Positions 50,080 to 59,356 of a DNA stretch of 64,000 nt are shown in pieces. This stretch comes from Hortaea werneckii (taxonomy: Eukaryota > Ascomycota > Dothideomycetes > Mycosphaerellales > Teratosphaeriaceae), in assembly GCA_037044905.1 (NCBI GenBank), contig JBAOKB010000062.1:182501-246500 (forward strand), in the 5' to 3' direction. How positions within the stretch are numbered: position 1 is the stretch's first letter; each line of letters opens with the position of its first letter. A program made the translations under genes and the position numbers. The notes beneath the pieces are model-generated. The model saw only the letters and a list, made by a program, of their open reading frames with translations. It made no database searches and was not told the origin of the DNA.

Positions 50080-50542
50080 AATGGCTGGTGACCCGGTTAA
50101 TGCAACTTTCGTGGGGTGCAGGTGATGAGCCTATCCAGTAATGACGGGCTAAATGTAGGTAGAAGCTCGCTTTCTTCTGTGAGGTTATAAATTACTGTTC
50201 GACGTTGTATGGTGAGAACTGCAGGGAACAAAGTTGCTCTCAACTGGAGTGAAGATTATTCGGGTCTGCAAGAATGTATGTGTCGAAAGGTGATTGTTAA
50301 AGGAGTCTTGCCAGAAAAAGAGGAAGTGGGCTTTCACAACAAGGGTCTGAACAAGCCACCGGAAGCGCAGCGAAGTGACAGCGCCTCAACGTATTCTGAT
50401 TCAATCCGAGCGTGAATGTGGCGGATTTTCAAGGATGACAAGTGAATGCAAAGGCGAGCTGGCCCGGCTTCCAAATTTGGATACAAGACCGTCAAATCTT
50501 GATCCTCTTGTTTGGTTTGCGAATGTGAATGCAGGCGCATCA
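50080..50542. other. Intergenic
   Basis: About 460 bases upstream of the RNase H gene and downstream of the phosphoesterase gene. Nothing recognised. Confidence 0.4.
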
Positions 50543-51875
50543 TCATTTGTGCGTATCCGGCGTCGGCGGGTACCGATCAAGGCCGTACGTAGCATTCAGC
50601 GTGACTGAACTTACCACGTCACCAGATTCCAAACGTATCCAGGTGTCGATCTCGTTCTCTGCCAGCGAGGCCTCGGTGAGAAGCACTTGCCTCGACCCTC
50701 TGCTCCAGCTTCCATACCCGCCGTAGCCGGAGTGCTGGCCGAAGCAGAGATTCAGGCCATTACCGGCAAAGTCCATTCCGGATAGGGTGTTGTTCCACTT
50801 GAAGCACCAGGTATCGCCGTGATCGTGAGCGGAGAAGACGGTTAGAAGACTAGGGGTAGACGCCAGCGCTTTCATGAAGGGCACATCTTGGGCGCCGTAT
50901 TCGCAGTCACTTTCACTTGTGCCGTCTGCGCACCAGCCCTGCGCTTGGCCGGCGAGAGGAGTGTCTTCATCGATGCCAGGCTCAGTGTATGGGTCTACAC
51001 CGACATCCAACTGCAGGGCACGAGAAGCGTTGGTCGGAATGTGAACAAAGGCTAGAGAAGGGATCGTGCGGTTGAACTGAGCGTTCAAGCTGTCTCTCGT
51101 CTTTTGAAACCAGTCTACCACAGAATGATGGACCCAATTAGGCTGGCCGATCTTCTGGGAGCTCTCGTCGGTCTGTTGGTAAAGGAAGCCGCCTCGACTG
51201 TCGAAGAACCACAAGAGAAGACACGGTTCCGAGCCTCCGTCAGAAGAGAACACCGGGAGAAAGTAATTGGAAACACCGACGTCTTCGCCGAACACCATCT
51301 GCGAGGTTCGTGCGTTCCGGTACAGTCGCTCACGACCGAGTATGTTTCGTCTGGAAATGTTGAAGTCGCTGTCGTGATTGCCGTATGTCGATGCCCATGG
51401 TAGATCTTGCTGAACCAAGGGAGCGACTATCTGGTCGATATACGTTGTACTGTTCTCGAGAAACGTGTTCTCTCCGGTGATCAAATCGCCATTGAGGACC
51501 TACATTATGTGCCAACTTCGGTCAGCGAACCGCATATCGTGCATCAGTAGACAAGCGTACGACAAGCTGGGGTGATTCCGCATCAAGAACTGCATTCATG
51601 ACTCCAGTAGATTTGACGTCCTGCTGCGGACCCCATTGCTCCCAAGCATTCTCACCGAAATGAAGATCTTCGAATATTGATATCTGGAAGGTCCCATCTC
51701 TACTGAAGCGGAGAGGCGTCTCAGCTCCGCCATGATGGTCTTGACCTAAGGGCAGCGAGAACGTAAGTGTTGTAAGTAAGACGGCAGCAAGTAAAACACC
51801 AAGCATTTTGATGTAGCGATGGTCATCCTTCTCCGCCGAGGCCGGGCGGCGCGGAATATATTCTGCCCTCTTCAT
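50543..51875 (-). CDS. Calcineurin-like metallophosphoesterase (DCR2-like)
   Basis: Two exons: 51561-51875 and 50543-51499. Intron 51500-51560 (61 bp, GTACGC, branch CGCTGACCG, ATGTAG), phase 0, about 423 aa. ATG 51875 (MKRAEYIPRR) is preferred: it is followed by an N-terminal membrane anchor (GVLLAAVLLTTLTFSL). Metal-site motifs run in order: ISIFEDLHFGE (D-x-H), VVLNGDLITGEN (GD, formed exactly at the splice), STYGNHDSD (GNHD), LAFVHIP (His) and FSAHDHGDTWC (H-x-H). This is the fungal DCR2/phosphatase-like group, often secreted or ER/Golgi-anchored. The last 25 residues follow a GTAAGT that could be a donor, but they read as natural protein (VTLNATYGLD). Confidence 0.9.
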
Positions 51876-52384
51876 TACACTGAAGCCTGGCCTTCCGCCC
51901 TTACCACATTCCATGCTTGGAATGGAGTAGGACTGGGTGGTGGATATGATGGGCGGAAACCCAACGGACGAACCGATGCCCGGGAAATGTAAGAAATGCC
52001 AGATCCAGCCGCGCCGAGCGGGGGCATGCAGCTCGAATACGGTGTGGTTGGGACCGCTAGCGGGCTGATGATGAAACAGTGCTACAGTTATCAGATTTAC
52101 GACGGGATGGATAGCGAACACTGACGGAGAGCAAAGGGTCCTGGCCAAGGGCGGATGTGGTGAAATTGGACCTCATCAGGAGAGAGTGCTGGAGTTGGAT
52201 GCGCATGGTGGAAATGTCGCACTGGCTCCCAGCCGAGGCAATTCCAGCCAGCCTCAGCAGCCATCCAGTCTTCAATCTACCTAGGTACACACGGCATCAT
52301 CTTTTCTACAACACCAGCATGTAGGCATCTGACAGACCGTACACCCCGTTCTGAATCTAGAGGATTCTTAGATAATGCGAAAAA
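51876..52384. promoter_or_regulatory. Shared upstream region of divergent genes
   Basis: About 510 bases upstream of both the phosphoesterase (minus) and the YdeI-like gene (plus). The plus-strand start is preceded by an A-rich AAAAA context at 52381. No defined element seen. Confidence 0.4.
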
Positions 52385-53146
52385 ATGGCATCGGCACAAT
52401 TGCCTTCGTTAAGGGTAGCCGACAAAGCATCTTGGGCCCAATGGCTGGCGAAGCGTAGCACAACATCTCACGGCATCTGGCTCACTGTTGCGAAACCCAA
52501 GGCTCATGCAGCTCATCTCGCGACATCACTGACCTACGTAGATGCCCTTGAGGAGGCGCTCTGTTGGGGATGGATTGACAGCCGCGGGAAACGCATAGAT
52601 GAGACAACAATGACCTACCGCTTCACGCCACGCGCGGCAAAGGGCACGTGGTCGAAGCGGAATGTGGCGATCGTGGAGAGGCTGATCACTGAGAAGCGCA
52701 TGCATCCACCGGGTCTTGCAACGATAGAGGCCGCAAAGGCCGACGGACGCTGGGGGCAAGCGTATGACCAAGCGAACATCGAACTACCCGCAGATCTAGT
52801 CGAGGCAATTGAAGCTGACCCAAACGCCAAGGCAATGTGGGATGTTCTGACCAAGACGAATCGCTTTCTGATCTGTTTGCGTCTACAATCCCTTAAGACC
52901 GCAGAAGGGAGACGGAAGAGCATCGCCTCTTGGGTGGAGAAACTTGCTCAGGGCAAGACACCGCAGCCTCAAAAGAAGCGACCAGAGAGTGTGATTGCAT
53001 CAAAGATTGATGCGAAACCCAAAGTCGCTGCATTCTCAGCAAGCACGTCGTCTTGTAGAGCTTCACGGACCTCTATCAAGGACAAACCAGAGCTGGCCCG
53101 CAGAGTAACAAGGCAAATGAAGCACTCCGTTACAATTGAATCGTAA
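52385..53146 (+). CDS. YdeI/OmpD-associated-like protein (253 aa)
   Basis: Single exon. Residues 10-190 follow the YdeI (bacteriocin-protection) family: WAQWLAKRSTTSHGIWLTVAK, LTYVDALEEALCWGWIDSRGKRID, YRFTPRAAKGTWSKRNVAIVERLI, then MHPPGLATIEAAKADGRW and the terminal SLKTAEGRRKSIASWVEKLA. The family is mainly bacterial with scattered fungal members, which suggests an old horizontal transfer, though this is an inference. The C-terminal 60 residues are Lys/Ser-rich and unrelated. The molecular function of YdeI proteins is unknown; the bacterial name reflects resistance phenotypes. The stop codon lies 100 bp from the end of the convergent neighbour. Confidence 0.9.
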   Translation: MASAQLPSLRVADKASWAQWLAKRSTTSHGIWLTVAKPKAHAAHLATSLTYVDALEEALCWGWIDSRGKRIDETTMTYRFTPRAAKGTWSKRNVAIVERLITEKRMHPPGLATIEAAKADGRWGQAYDQANIELPADLVEAIEADPNAKAMWDVLTKTNRFLICLRLQSLKTAEGRRKSIASWVEKLAQGKTPQPQKKRPESVIASKIDAKPKVAAFSASTSSCRASRTSIKDKPELARRVTRQMKHSVTIES

Positions 53147-53246
53147 AATGCGGATGCCAGGAACTGAAAGTCAGCGTTCGATTTAATTAGGCAGCACTTG
53201 TGTGCGGACCAGCATTCACGCAACAGGTCCTCTACCTATGCAGATC

Positions 53247-54608
53247 TCATGCTGTCTTCCGCCCACGCTTCCCCGATCGGCCTTTTCGTGGCACACCCCT
53301 GTCACTCCTTGGCTTTCTAGGATTGGAGGCACTATTCCTGACCACTCTTTTCCGAGCTGGTTCAAAGTCTTGAATATCAGGCATGGGTATACAACGCAGA
53401 CTTCCGCTTAGAGTCGGTCCAGCAACACCACGCTCAGGGTCCCAATATGCAGACGCTGGCAAGCCGAGAGGCACAAGCGACTCCCTTCTCCTAGGTTCAA
53501 AGCCTTGCATGTTTGGTGGTGATGATGATGCAGGAGGAACGAGGGGTTGGCGGTTCAGTCCGAGGAGCTCGCGCTGACGTTGACGCTCTGCGATAGCCTC
53601 CTGGCTGTAAAATGGGTTGGTAGCGTCGTAGTCCATATCCCACGGCTGGTCTGTCCAAGGCTTGGGTTGCCACCATGGACCGCTCTCAACCTCATGATCG
53701 GCAGGCTCGGCATTCTGCGCATAGGACGGAATCTGTGGAAGAGGCGACCATGTAGGGAGAGGTCCGGGGACTGGATCTTCCTTCCGTTGCGGCTGAACGT
53801 CCAGCTCCTGGCGGAGCACCACTACGAATCCGATGCCATCATTTTCTTCATCGACTGCGAATCTCACCTCTCCGTCTCTGCCGAGTCGACGCTGTGCCTC
53901 ACCTATCTCTGCGTCGCTGCACTTCCACGGGTCTTGCGAGTGACCCCTCTCAATGACATCGTAGTCCAAACAGTTGGGATACTCGTTCGCCAATACGATT
54001 CCCGCTGCTTCGTTGGCTTGGTCCACGGTAGAGAAGGTTCCTTTTACATCGCACAGCTCCCCGTGACGATGGACGACAGCATACAATGTCTGGAGTTTGG
54101 GTGGCTGTTCGATGGAGGGAAGCACTTCAAGCGCTGTATCAGCCTGCATGGGACTCCCCTGGACGTGAAGATCTTGTAAAGTCCTGTCCTGCATTGGGCC
54201 CCGGTCCTCCTCAACAAACGGCCCGACTTTGACATGCTCACTTTCCGTCTCTATCTGCCTCTCTATAGCTTCCAGTGAATCGGTGTGCTTCCCACCCACG
54301 TCGTCCTCAGATTCTTCCGATTCATCTCCGTATTCTTCGCTATCTTCATCTATCAAGCGGTCTTTTTCCTGTGCCAACTGGTGTGCCTCGACCTTCCATC
54401 TCTCCATCTCGAAGAATAGCCGTTGGTTCTCATCTTCCAAGTATTGCACTTTGCTAGCCAATTGTTTGACCAGATCGGCTGTGTCCGTGATAAGTCTACT
54501 CTGGTCGGAAGTAAGCTGTGTAGGCATGTGTGATCGAGCTGCTGGAGTAGGACCATATTGAATTGTCCCGAGCACCGGTTCGTCGTTCGATTGCGTGGGG
54601 GTCGTCAT
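53247..54608 (-). CDS. Coiled-coil hypothetical protein (453 aa)
   Basis: True ATG at 54608 (MTTPTQSNDEPV); the frame opens upstream only with a TTG. Residues about 40-90 form a coiled coil (TADLVKQLASKVQYLEDENQ followed by RLFFEMERWK). An acidic stretch follows. A small folded domain at about 170-270 (TLYAVVHRHGELCDVKGTFS, then ANEAAGIVLANEYP) has the alternating beta/alpha look of a short adaptor domain. The last 180 residues are Pro/Arg-rich and disordered, ending in a strongly basic RGVPRKGRSGKRGRKTA that could be a nuclear signal. Family not recognised. Confidence 0.7.
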   Translation of the reverse strand: MTTPTQSNDEPVLGTIQYGPTPAARSHMPTQLTSDQSRLITDTADLVKQLASKVQYLEDENQRLFFEMERWKVEAHQLAQEKDRLIDEDSEEYGDESEESEDDVGGKHTDSLEAIERQIETESEHVKVGPFVEEDRGPMQDRTLQDLHVQGSPMQADTALEVLPSIEQPPKLQTLYAVVHRHGELCDVKGTFSTVDQANEAAGIVLANEYPNCLDYDVIERGHSQDPWKCSDAEIGEAQRRLGRDGEVRFAVDEENDGIGFVVVLRQELDVQPQRKEDPVPGPLPTWSPLPQIPSYAQNAEPADHEVESGPWWQPKPWTDQPWDMDYDATNPFYSQEAIAERQRQRELLGLNRQPLVPPASSSPPNMQGFEPRRRESLVPLGLPASAYWDPERGVAGPTLSGSLRCIPMPDIQDFEPARKRVVRNSASNPRKPRSDRGVPRKGRSGKRGRKTA

Positions 54609-54985
54609 GGGATCCGCAAGACGGATTGACAAGTCAGCAATGTGATCAAATTCACTGTTGGTCTTGTGATTGTCAAAGGTGCAATGGAGTGAATACTAGA
54701 CTTCTGAGCGTGGAGAAATTCAATGGATGATGACATGCCGTCTGATCGACAGGAACAAACTCGACGCCGCTCACGCGGCATTCACTACCGTCCCCACTTC
54801 CTTGTTCTGCGCTAGTCCGCCGATCTATCTGCTCTACTCTTCTTGCCTTTTCTTCTTTAATACGTTGCCCTTTTGCTTCCTCTCTTGCTTCTCAAACCCC
54901 AAGAAGCTGAGACAAGTCCGGAAATCGCATTATCTTTTGCTCCAAACGATACATCAAAACTCAAGCTGACAAACCACCACTCACG
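54609..54985. promoter_or_regulatory. Divergent promoter with pyrimidine-rich leader
   Basis: Upstream of both the coiled-coil gene (minus) and the 82-aa gene (plus). The plus strand from about 54827 to 54900 is rich in C and T (CTTCTTGCCTTTTCTTC), a typical fungal start region; an A/C-rich leader with CACGATG context precedes the ATG at 54986. Confidence 0.5.
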
Positions 54986-55347
54986 ATGCCAGGCAACAAC
55001 AACTCCAGCTCTTCGAGCAAAGGCAATGGAGGCTACTCCGTCAACTCGTCAGGCACGAACTCGCAGGTAAAGACATAAGTCTAACAATGCGTAGAGAGAC
55101 CGAATGATCGCTAAAAACCTGAAGGGTAACCACTACTGCTCCCGCGACTACGGCTCGTCTGCGAGCAATTCCAACTCGTACCACTATTCCAACTCGGATG
55201 GCTCGTGAGTCGCATTCCTACTTGCTAGAGCGGGTTTGATATTGACATAGTTCCGACAGATACTACTATTCCAACCCGAACGGTAGCACCTACTACAACT
55301 CCGGCAACGGCTACAGCAACTACACGCCGTCTGGAGGCAAGAAGTAG
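54986..55347 (+). CDS. Small Ser/Asn/Tyr-rich protein, three exons (82 aa)
   Basis: Too fragmented for ORF calling. Exons are 54986-55066, 55125-55204 and 55260-55347, with introns of 58 and 55 bp in phases 0 and 2. The chain begins MPGNNNSSSSSKGNGGYSV and includes SQGNHYCSRDYG across the first junction, then a tandem of YHYSNSDGS and YYYSNPNGS units, with the second junction inside the repeat, and ends TPSGGKK. The Y-Y-S-N-x-(D/N)-G-S repeat resembles a small conserved family of filamentous fungi that I recall as uncharacterised. Only one Cys, no signal peptide. Possible roles are speculative; tyrosine/asparagine-rich repeats of this kind are often structural or stress-induced. Confidence 0.8.
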
Positions 55348-55964
55348 GGGAGACAGAGGGGGCGCGCGCGTGAGAGACGAAAGTGATGGCCTGAATAGTG
55401 ATGCCATGGATATGGCAAACCTACAATGACGAGAGGCTCAGAACTATTTTTACTGGCTGGGATGATGTAGACTAGCATAAGACTCATGAACCGTCTACCA
55501 AGAAGTATGTCTCAGATATGCTCCCAGTATCAGTGATGACATGTAGAAGATTTTGGATTGGAAGTCGATTGCGTTTCCCAAAGCTGAGACTCCCAAAACT
55601 CATACAAAGCAGGGCGCACTTCGCCGACTCTGTCTTTTGGCTCCAGCGGTTCGTCATCCGTAGAGAAGCTAGAAAAAAACAATGCCAACTACTTCCAACC
55701 ACGCAAAGAGCTCTTTGGAATCGGAAGCTGAGGCCGCAGAACCCATGCTCGAGACAGAGACTGATTTTTATACCTAATACAGCGCTTTCTGATACCCGAT
55801 TCTATCACTATATCAATGCTACCTAAGATGCCCGAACCCAACAACTGCCGAAATGCTTCAGGAATACTAATCTAACTGATACAAGATCCTCGTAGACATG
55901 TGTTCTCCAGCCTGCCCGACCGCACAAACTTTTACCACCATGCGTGGCGAGACCTTGGAAGGAC
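55348..55964. other. Intergenic, convergent 3' regions
   Basis: About 617 bases. A plus-strand ORF at 55518-55826 lacks coding character. Confidence 0.4.
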
Positions 55965-57927
55965 TCATTTGAAAGGTTTCTCCGCAAGGAACTGCGGCTC
56001 GTTCCTGGAGATGCCGAGCTCCTCTGCAGTGACCGGGCGCAGGAAGTCACATCCCCACGTCGTGTGTCCGAAGCCGTTGCATACGGAGCAGCCGTCTTCT
56101 TTGGTGACGGAGAAGAAATGCGTGGTCAATCGTGAGCCGTTTTTCTGCCAGATGGGGAGGATGAAGCGTAATTGTCGGGGGCACTGCTTGAATTGCACGA
56201 CCCAGTTCGTCCATGTGTTGTCCCTCGGCGACCCTTCAACACGGAGGTGGACAGCGTTGTTGTGGCTCTTGGCCTTCTTCAGCAGCTCCAAGAGGCTGGG
56301 GAAGATGGTTTCCTTGATGACTTCGGCTGGGCCAGAATGCCTGACGGTGAAGGTGAACGCCTTCGGGTTTACGACCGGGTAATTGCGGAGCTTCACCTTC
56401 TCGCCTCTCAAGTCAATGAGCTTTCCAGTCAGTTGGCGGGCAGTGCGAATGTTCTTTGCAACGATGAGGAAGAGATCTTTGTTCGCATCATACGAGCGGA
56501 CATGCCCGATCTCTCTTGCGAGTTTGCTGGTGCAAGGTGTCCTGCGCAGCGCCAGGGTAATTTCGGCCGGTGATAACGGACGACTGTGTTTGGCCCGGAA
56601 CCAGACAACATGTTTCGCCTCGCCAGGCTTCGGGCTTTTGTAGGGCGTCGTGACTGGATGGAAACCCTTCTCCAGAGGGGGAAACGAGGGCTGGGTTTGA
56701 GTCAGCAACCCTTCGAGCGTTTGACAAACGAAGACCTACTCTCTCGACTTCGGGGGTATCCTCGGCCACCATTGTCGTGGAGCTGCTGCTCGGGTGAGCA
56801 GAACTGTACCCCTCGTCGGACGATCTTGGCTTTGAGGGCATTGAGGAGCCTCGTCCGTCGCTGAGTAGGTGATCGATATCATCAGAGACGGTGTTGACGT
56901 CCCCTTCGAGCACTCGGCGATAGATCTTTTCCCAACGACCTTTCTTTTGTCGGGACAGTCCCGCCCATTCATACTCGATCTCGCCTTTCAACTTGGACTT
57001 CTCCGCTTTATACCGTTCGGTTCCCAGGTGCTTTTTCTTCGCTTTCCTAGCATGGTGGAAATAGAAGGAATAGCAGGACGAGAGCTTTTCAGATGGCCTA
57101 TCTATGTTCGATTGAGTTGTTGGGTCGGCGGTTTCAGTTCGTACAGGGAGTGTGTCATTGTTCGACAGGGTGCGACGGCCATCATTTGCTTCAACAAGCC
57201 TTTGGCGTGCCTCAGAATGGCGATCGCGGGCTGCGGGTAGAGCGTGTACTCTGATGTTGTCGGGGTTCTGGGCGGTACTGCTGTCAAAGCTTGGGGTGTA
57301 CTGCACGCCATGGGCTTGAAAGGGCAGCTGCGTGTCCAGAATGATGGAATTCAAAGCCGTTCGAAGTGAGGGATCGACTTTGAAGGCCTGGAGTCGTGTT
57401 GCCTCGTGTATGATCCTGTCGAGAATGCGAGCAAGATCCAGGTTTGAACCGATGGAGCTACCAATACACTCGGCCAGATGATCTCCCCAGTTCTTCAGCA
57501 TACGATCACGTGCGGCCAGAGCCCGGGACCGTTCGCACCCACTGGAAAGCAATCGCTGGAAGGCGGAATCGAAGAATGATAGCACCGGTGAATTTTGGTT
57601 GGAGGCTTTGGATTCAGGCCATCCGCGGCGGATTGCCGACTGGACTAGTTGTTCAATGACAAAATTGATTCGGTGTTCTTCGCCACCTACACGGATCTGC
57701 ATGAGATCAACTTCGACTTGCTGCTCGAATGTTGATGCCGTCGAGCCGCTCCCTTGCTGCTTATTGTCGACGCGTGGAGGAGCTACCAAGTCAGGCATCC
57801 GTCGAACGTGGTCTGGCAGTGAAGGTGTCTCTGACGGTGGGCGTTTTGCCCGGTGTTGGCTCAAGCTCGAACCATCATCCGCCTCGTCGAAGGAACGCTT
57901 CTTGGACTTTTTGGACTTGCGACTCAT
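55965..57927 (-). CDS. Zinc-knuckle nucleic-acid-binding-like protein (637 aa)
   Basis: Two exons: 56740-57927 and 55965-56690. Intron 56691-56739 (49 bp, GTAGGT, branch TTGCTGACTC, ACCCAG), phase 0. The frame is also open through the intron, so an unspliced 479-aa reading exists but loses the conserved C-terminus. The N-terminus (MSRKSKKSKKRSFDE) is a basic nuclear-signal-like stretch. A helical region spans about 70-190. After the splice, about 420-520 looks like an RRM-type alpha/beta domain (HVVWFRAKHSRPLSPAEITL, DLFLIVAKNIRTARQL), followed by a second alpha/beta segment, and a CCHC zinc knuckle C-S-V-C-NGFG-H-TTWG-C at Cys597, Cys600, His605 and Cys610. This order recalls LINE ORF1 or Gag-like proteins. 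No polymerase is nearby, so a domesticated origin is a possibility only. Confidence 0.72.
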
Positions 57928-59356
57928 AGCTGAAACCGACAGAGAGTGAAGTGGAAAGAGAAAGGTTGTAGTGAGAAGGAGAGGGGCATGGAGGAAGGAA
58001 GGCGTAGAAACTTCACCATACGCTCGTTACGGAGCCAGCCATATCTTCGTGTGGTCGCCATTGCGGCCACGGGATGGGAAACACTCATCACGAGACGAGA
58101 CGTTGTCCATCGATGCAGGAGACATCGAGGAAGATGTCGTTGTGCGATGTGACAGCGGTGAAGCTCAGGCCAAAGTGGAGACGACGGCTGGGCCCGAACA
58201 GGGATATTGCAGGCTTCCTTGACTTCCTCTTTCCCGCCGACAAACGACGACATCCCCATCTCCATCCTCCGGGCACATATTTCTGCTTCCGAGCCATGCC
58301 ACGGAATTGCCGGGGTGCCTCGAATGGGTGGTTACGAATTAACCGTCGTCTGGCCCGAAAGTGCGGCGGGGCCACGGCGGAGGGGACAAGCGACGTCTGT
58401 CACATTGATGAGAACAAACCTGTCACTTTTACTGCCGTCCGTCCATAACCGACTTCGCGCGTAGCCGGCATGCACTCTATCAACAGTCTTCCACTCGGGA
58501 CCGTCTCCAGCGCACTGCTTCGACTAGCATGGCGACAACCCGATTGATGGGCGGTTTCCTGCTCCATGGGGCTAGATCTGCAGCGATGGACCAGGAGCAG
58601 CAGCATCTAGCGTGCCAGTTTGCCACACGTCTCACCTCTCAGGATCCCAGGAGCGGCCAAACGCATAGAAAATATCTCTGTCTGCCGCCAAGTCTGTGGG
58701 CTGGTTCGAAATTGAAACAAGACCATCAAGGAGAACCCACGATTCTGACCCATGGCTGCATGGGCATCTGCCGACAAGGAGGGTCTGGCTCATGGTGCCA
58801 AGAGTGGTGATAGTCATCCGCATTACCTTGCACCAGAATACTCTATTTCGCGTCCTCAAAACACCAGCCTCGCCTCGGAAGTGCGATACGTCCTGGCACG
58901 CAGCTACAGCGAGTACGCTCAGCTCGAAGATTGCGTCCTTCCTTATCATGGGATCATGCCGATCTTGACACACTCTCCGGAGTAGGGCCATCCCATCTTG
59001 CTTTAGTGCACGTTCCCGGAAACATGCCTCGTCGTAAGAAGCTGTTGTACCGCACTTCGCGCACACAACCCGCCGGGATTGCTTCCCCCGGTGCTTTTCA
59101 TATGTGCTGTGCGACTCCGCTCCGGCCTCGACGAATTTGCCGAGATGCACCTAACACACAACGCGTACTTCGCGCGCGAGGCGTGGCGCGTCGCCCTCGT
59201 CTTCTTACAACACTCACTACTTCGCTCCTCTCGTCTATGATCGCTTGCTTCCCCATCGTCCTTACTGAGCCAGCTGTTCACCTGTCTGCAGAGAGTCCTC
59301 GTTGGCTATTGATCTTCTCCCGTTACTTTCGCGTTTCGACACTGGCCTGACGTGAG
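57928..59356. other. 1.4-kb gene-free region
   Basis: Promoters of the flanking divergent genes. Minus-strand ORF 58632-59150 contains a CAKCG motif but has only a GTG start and no other support. No gene called. Confidence 0.35.

Noticed and set aside
58632..59150. 172-codon minus-strand ORF with a CAKCG motif
   Set aside because: GTG start only, no splice partners, and competing open frames on the other strand.
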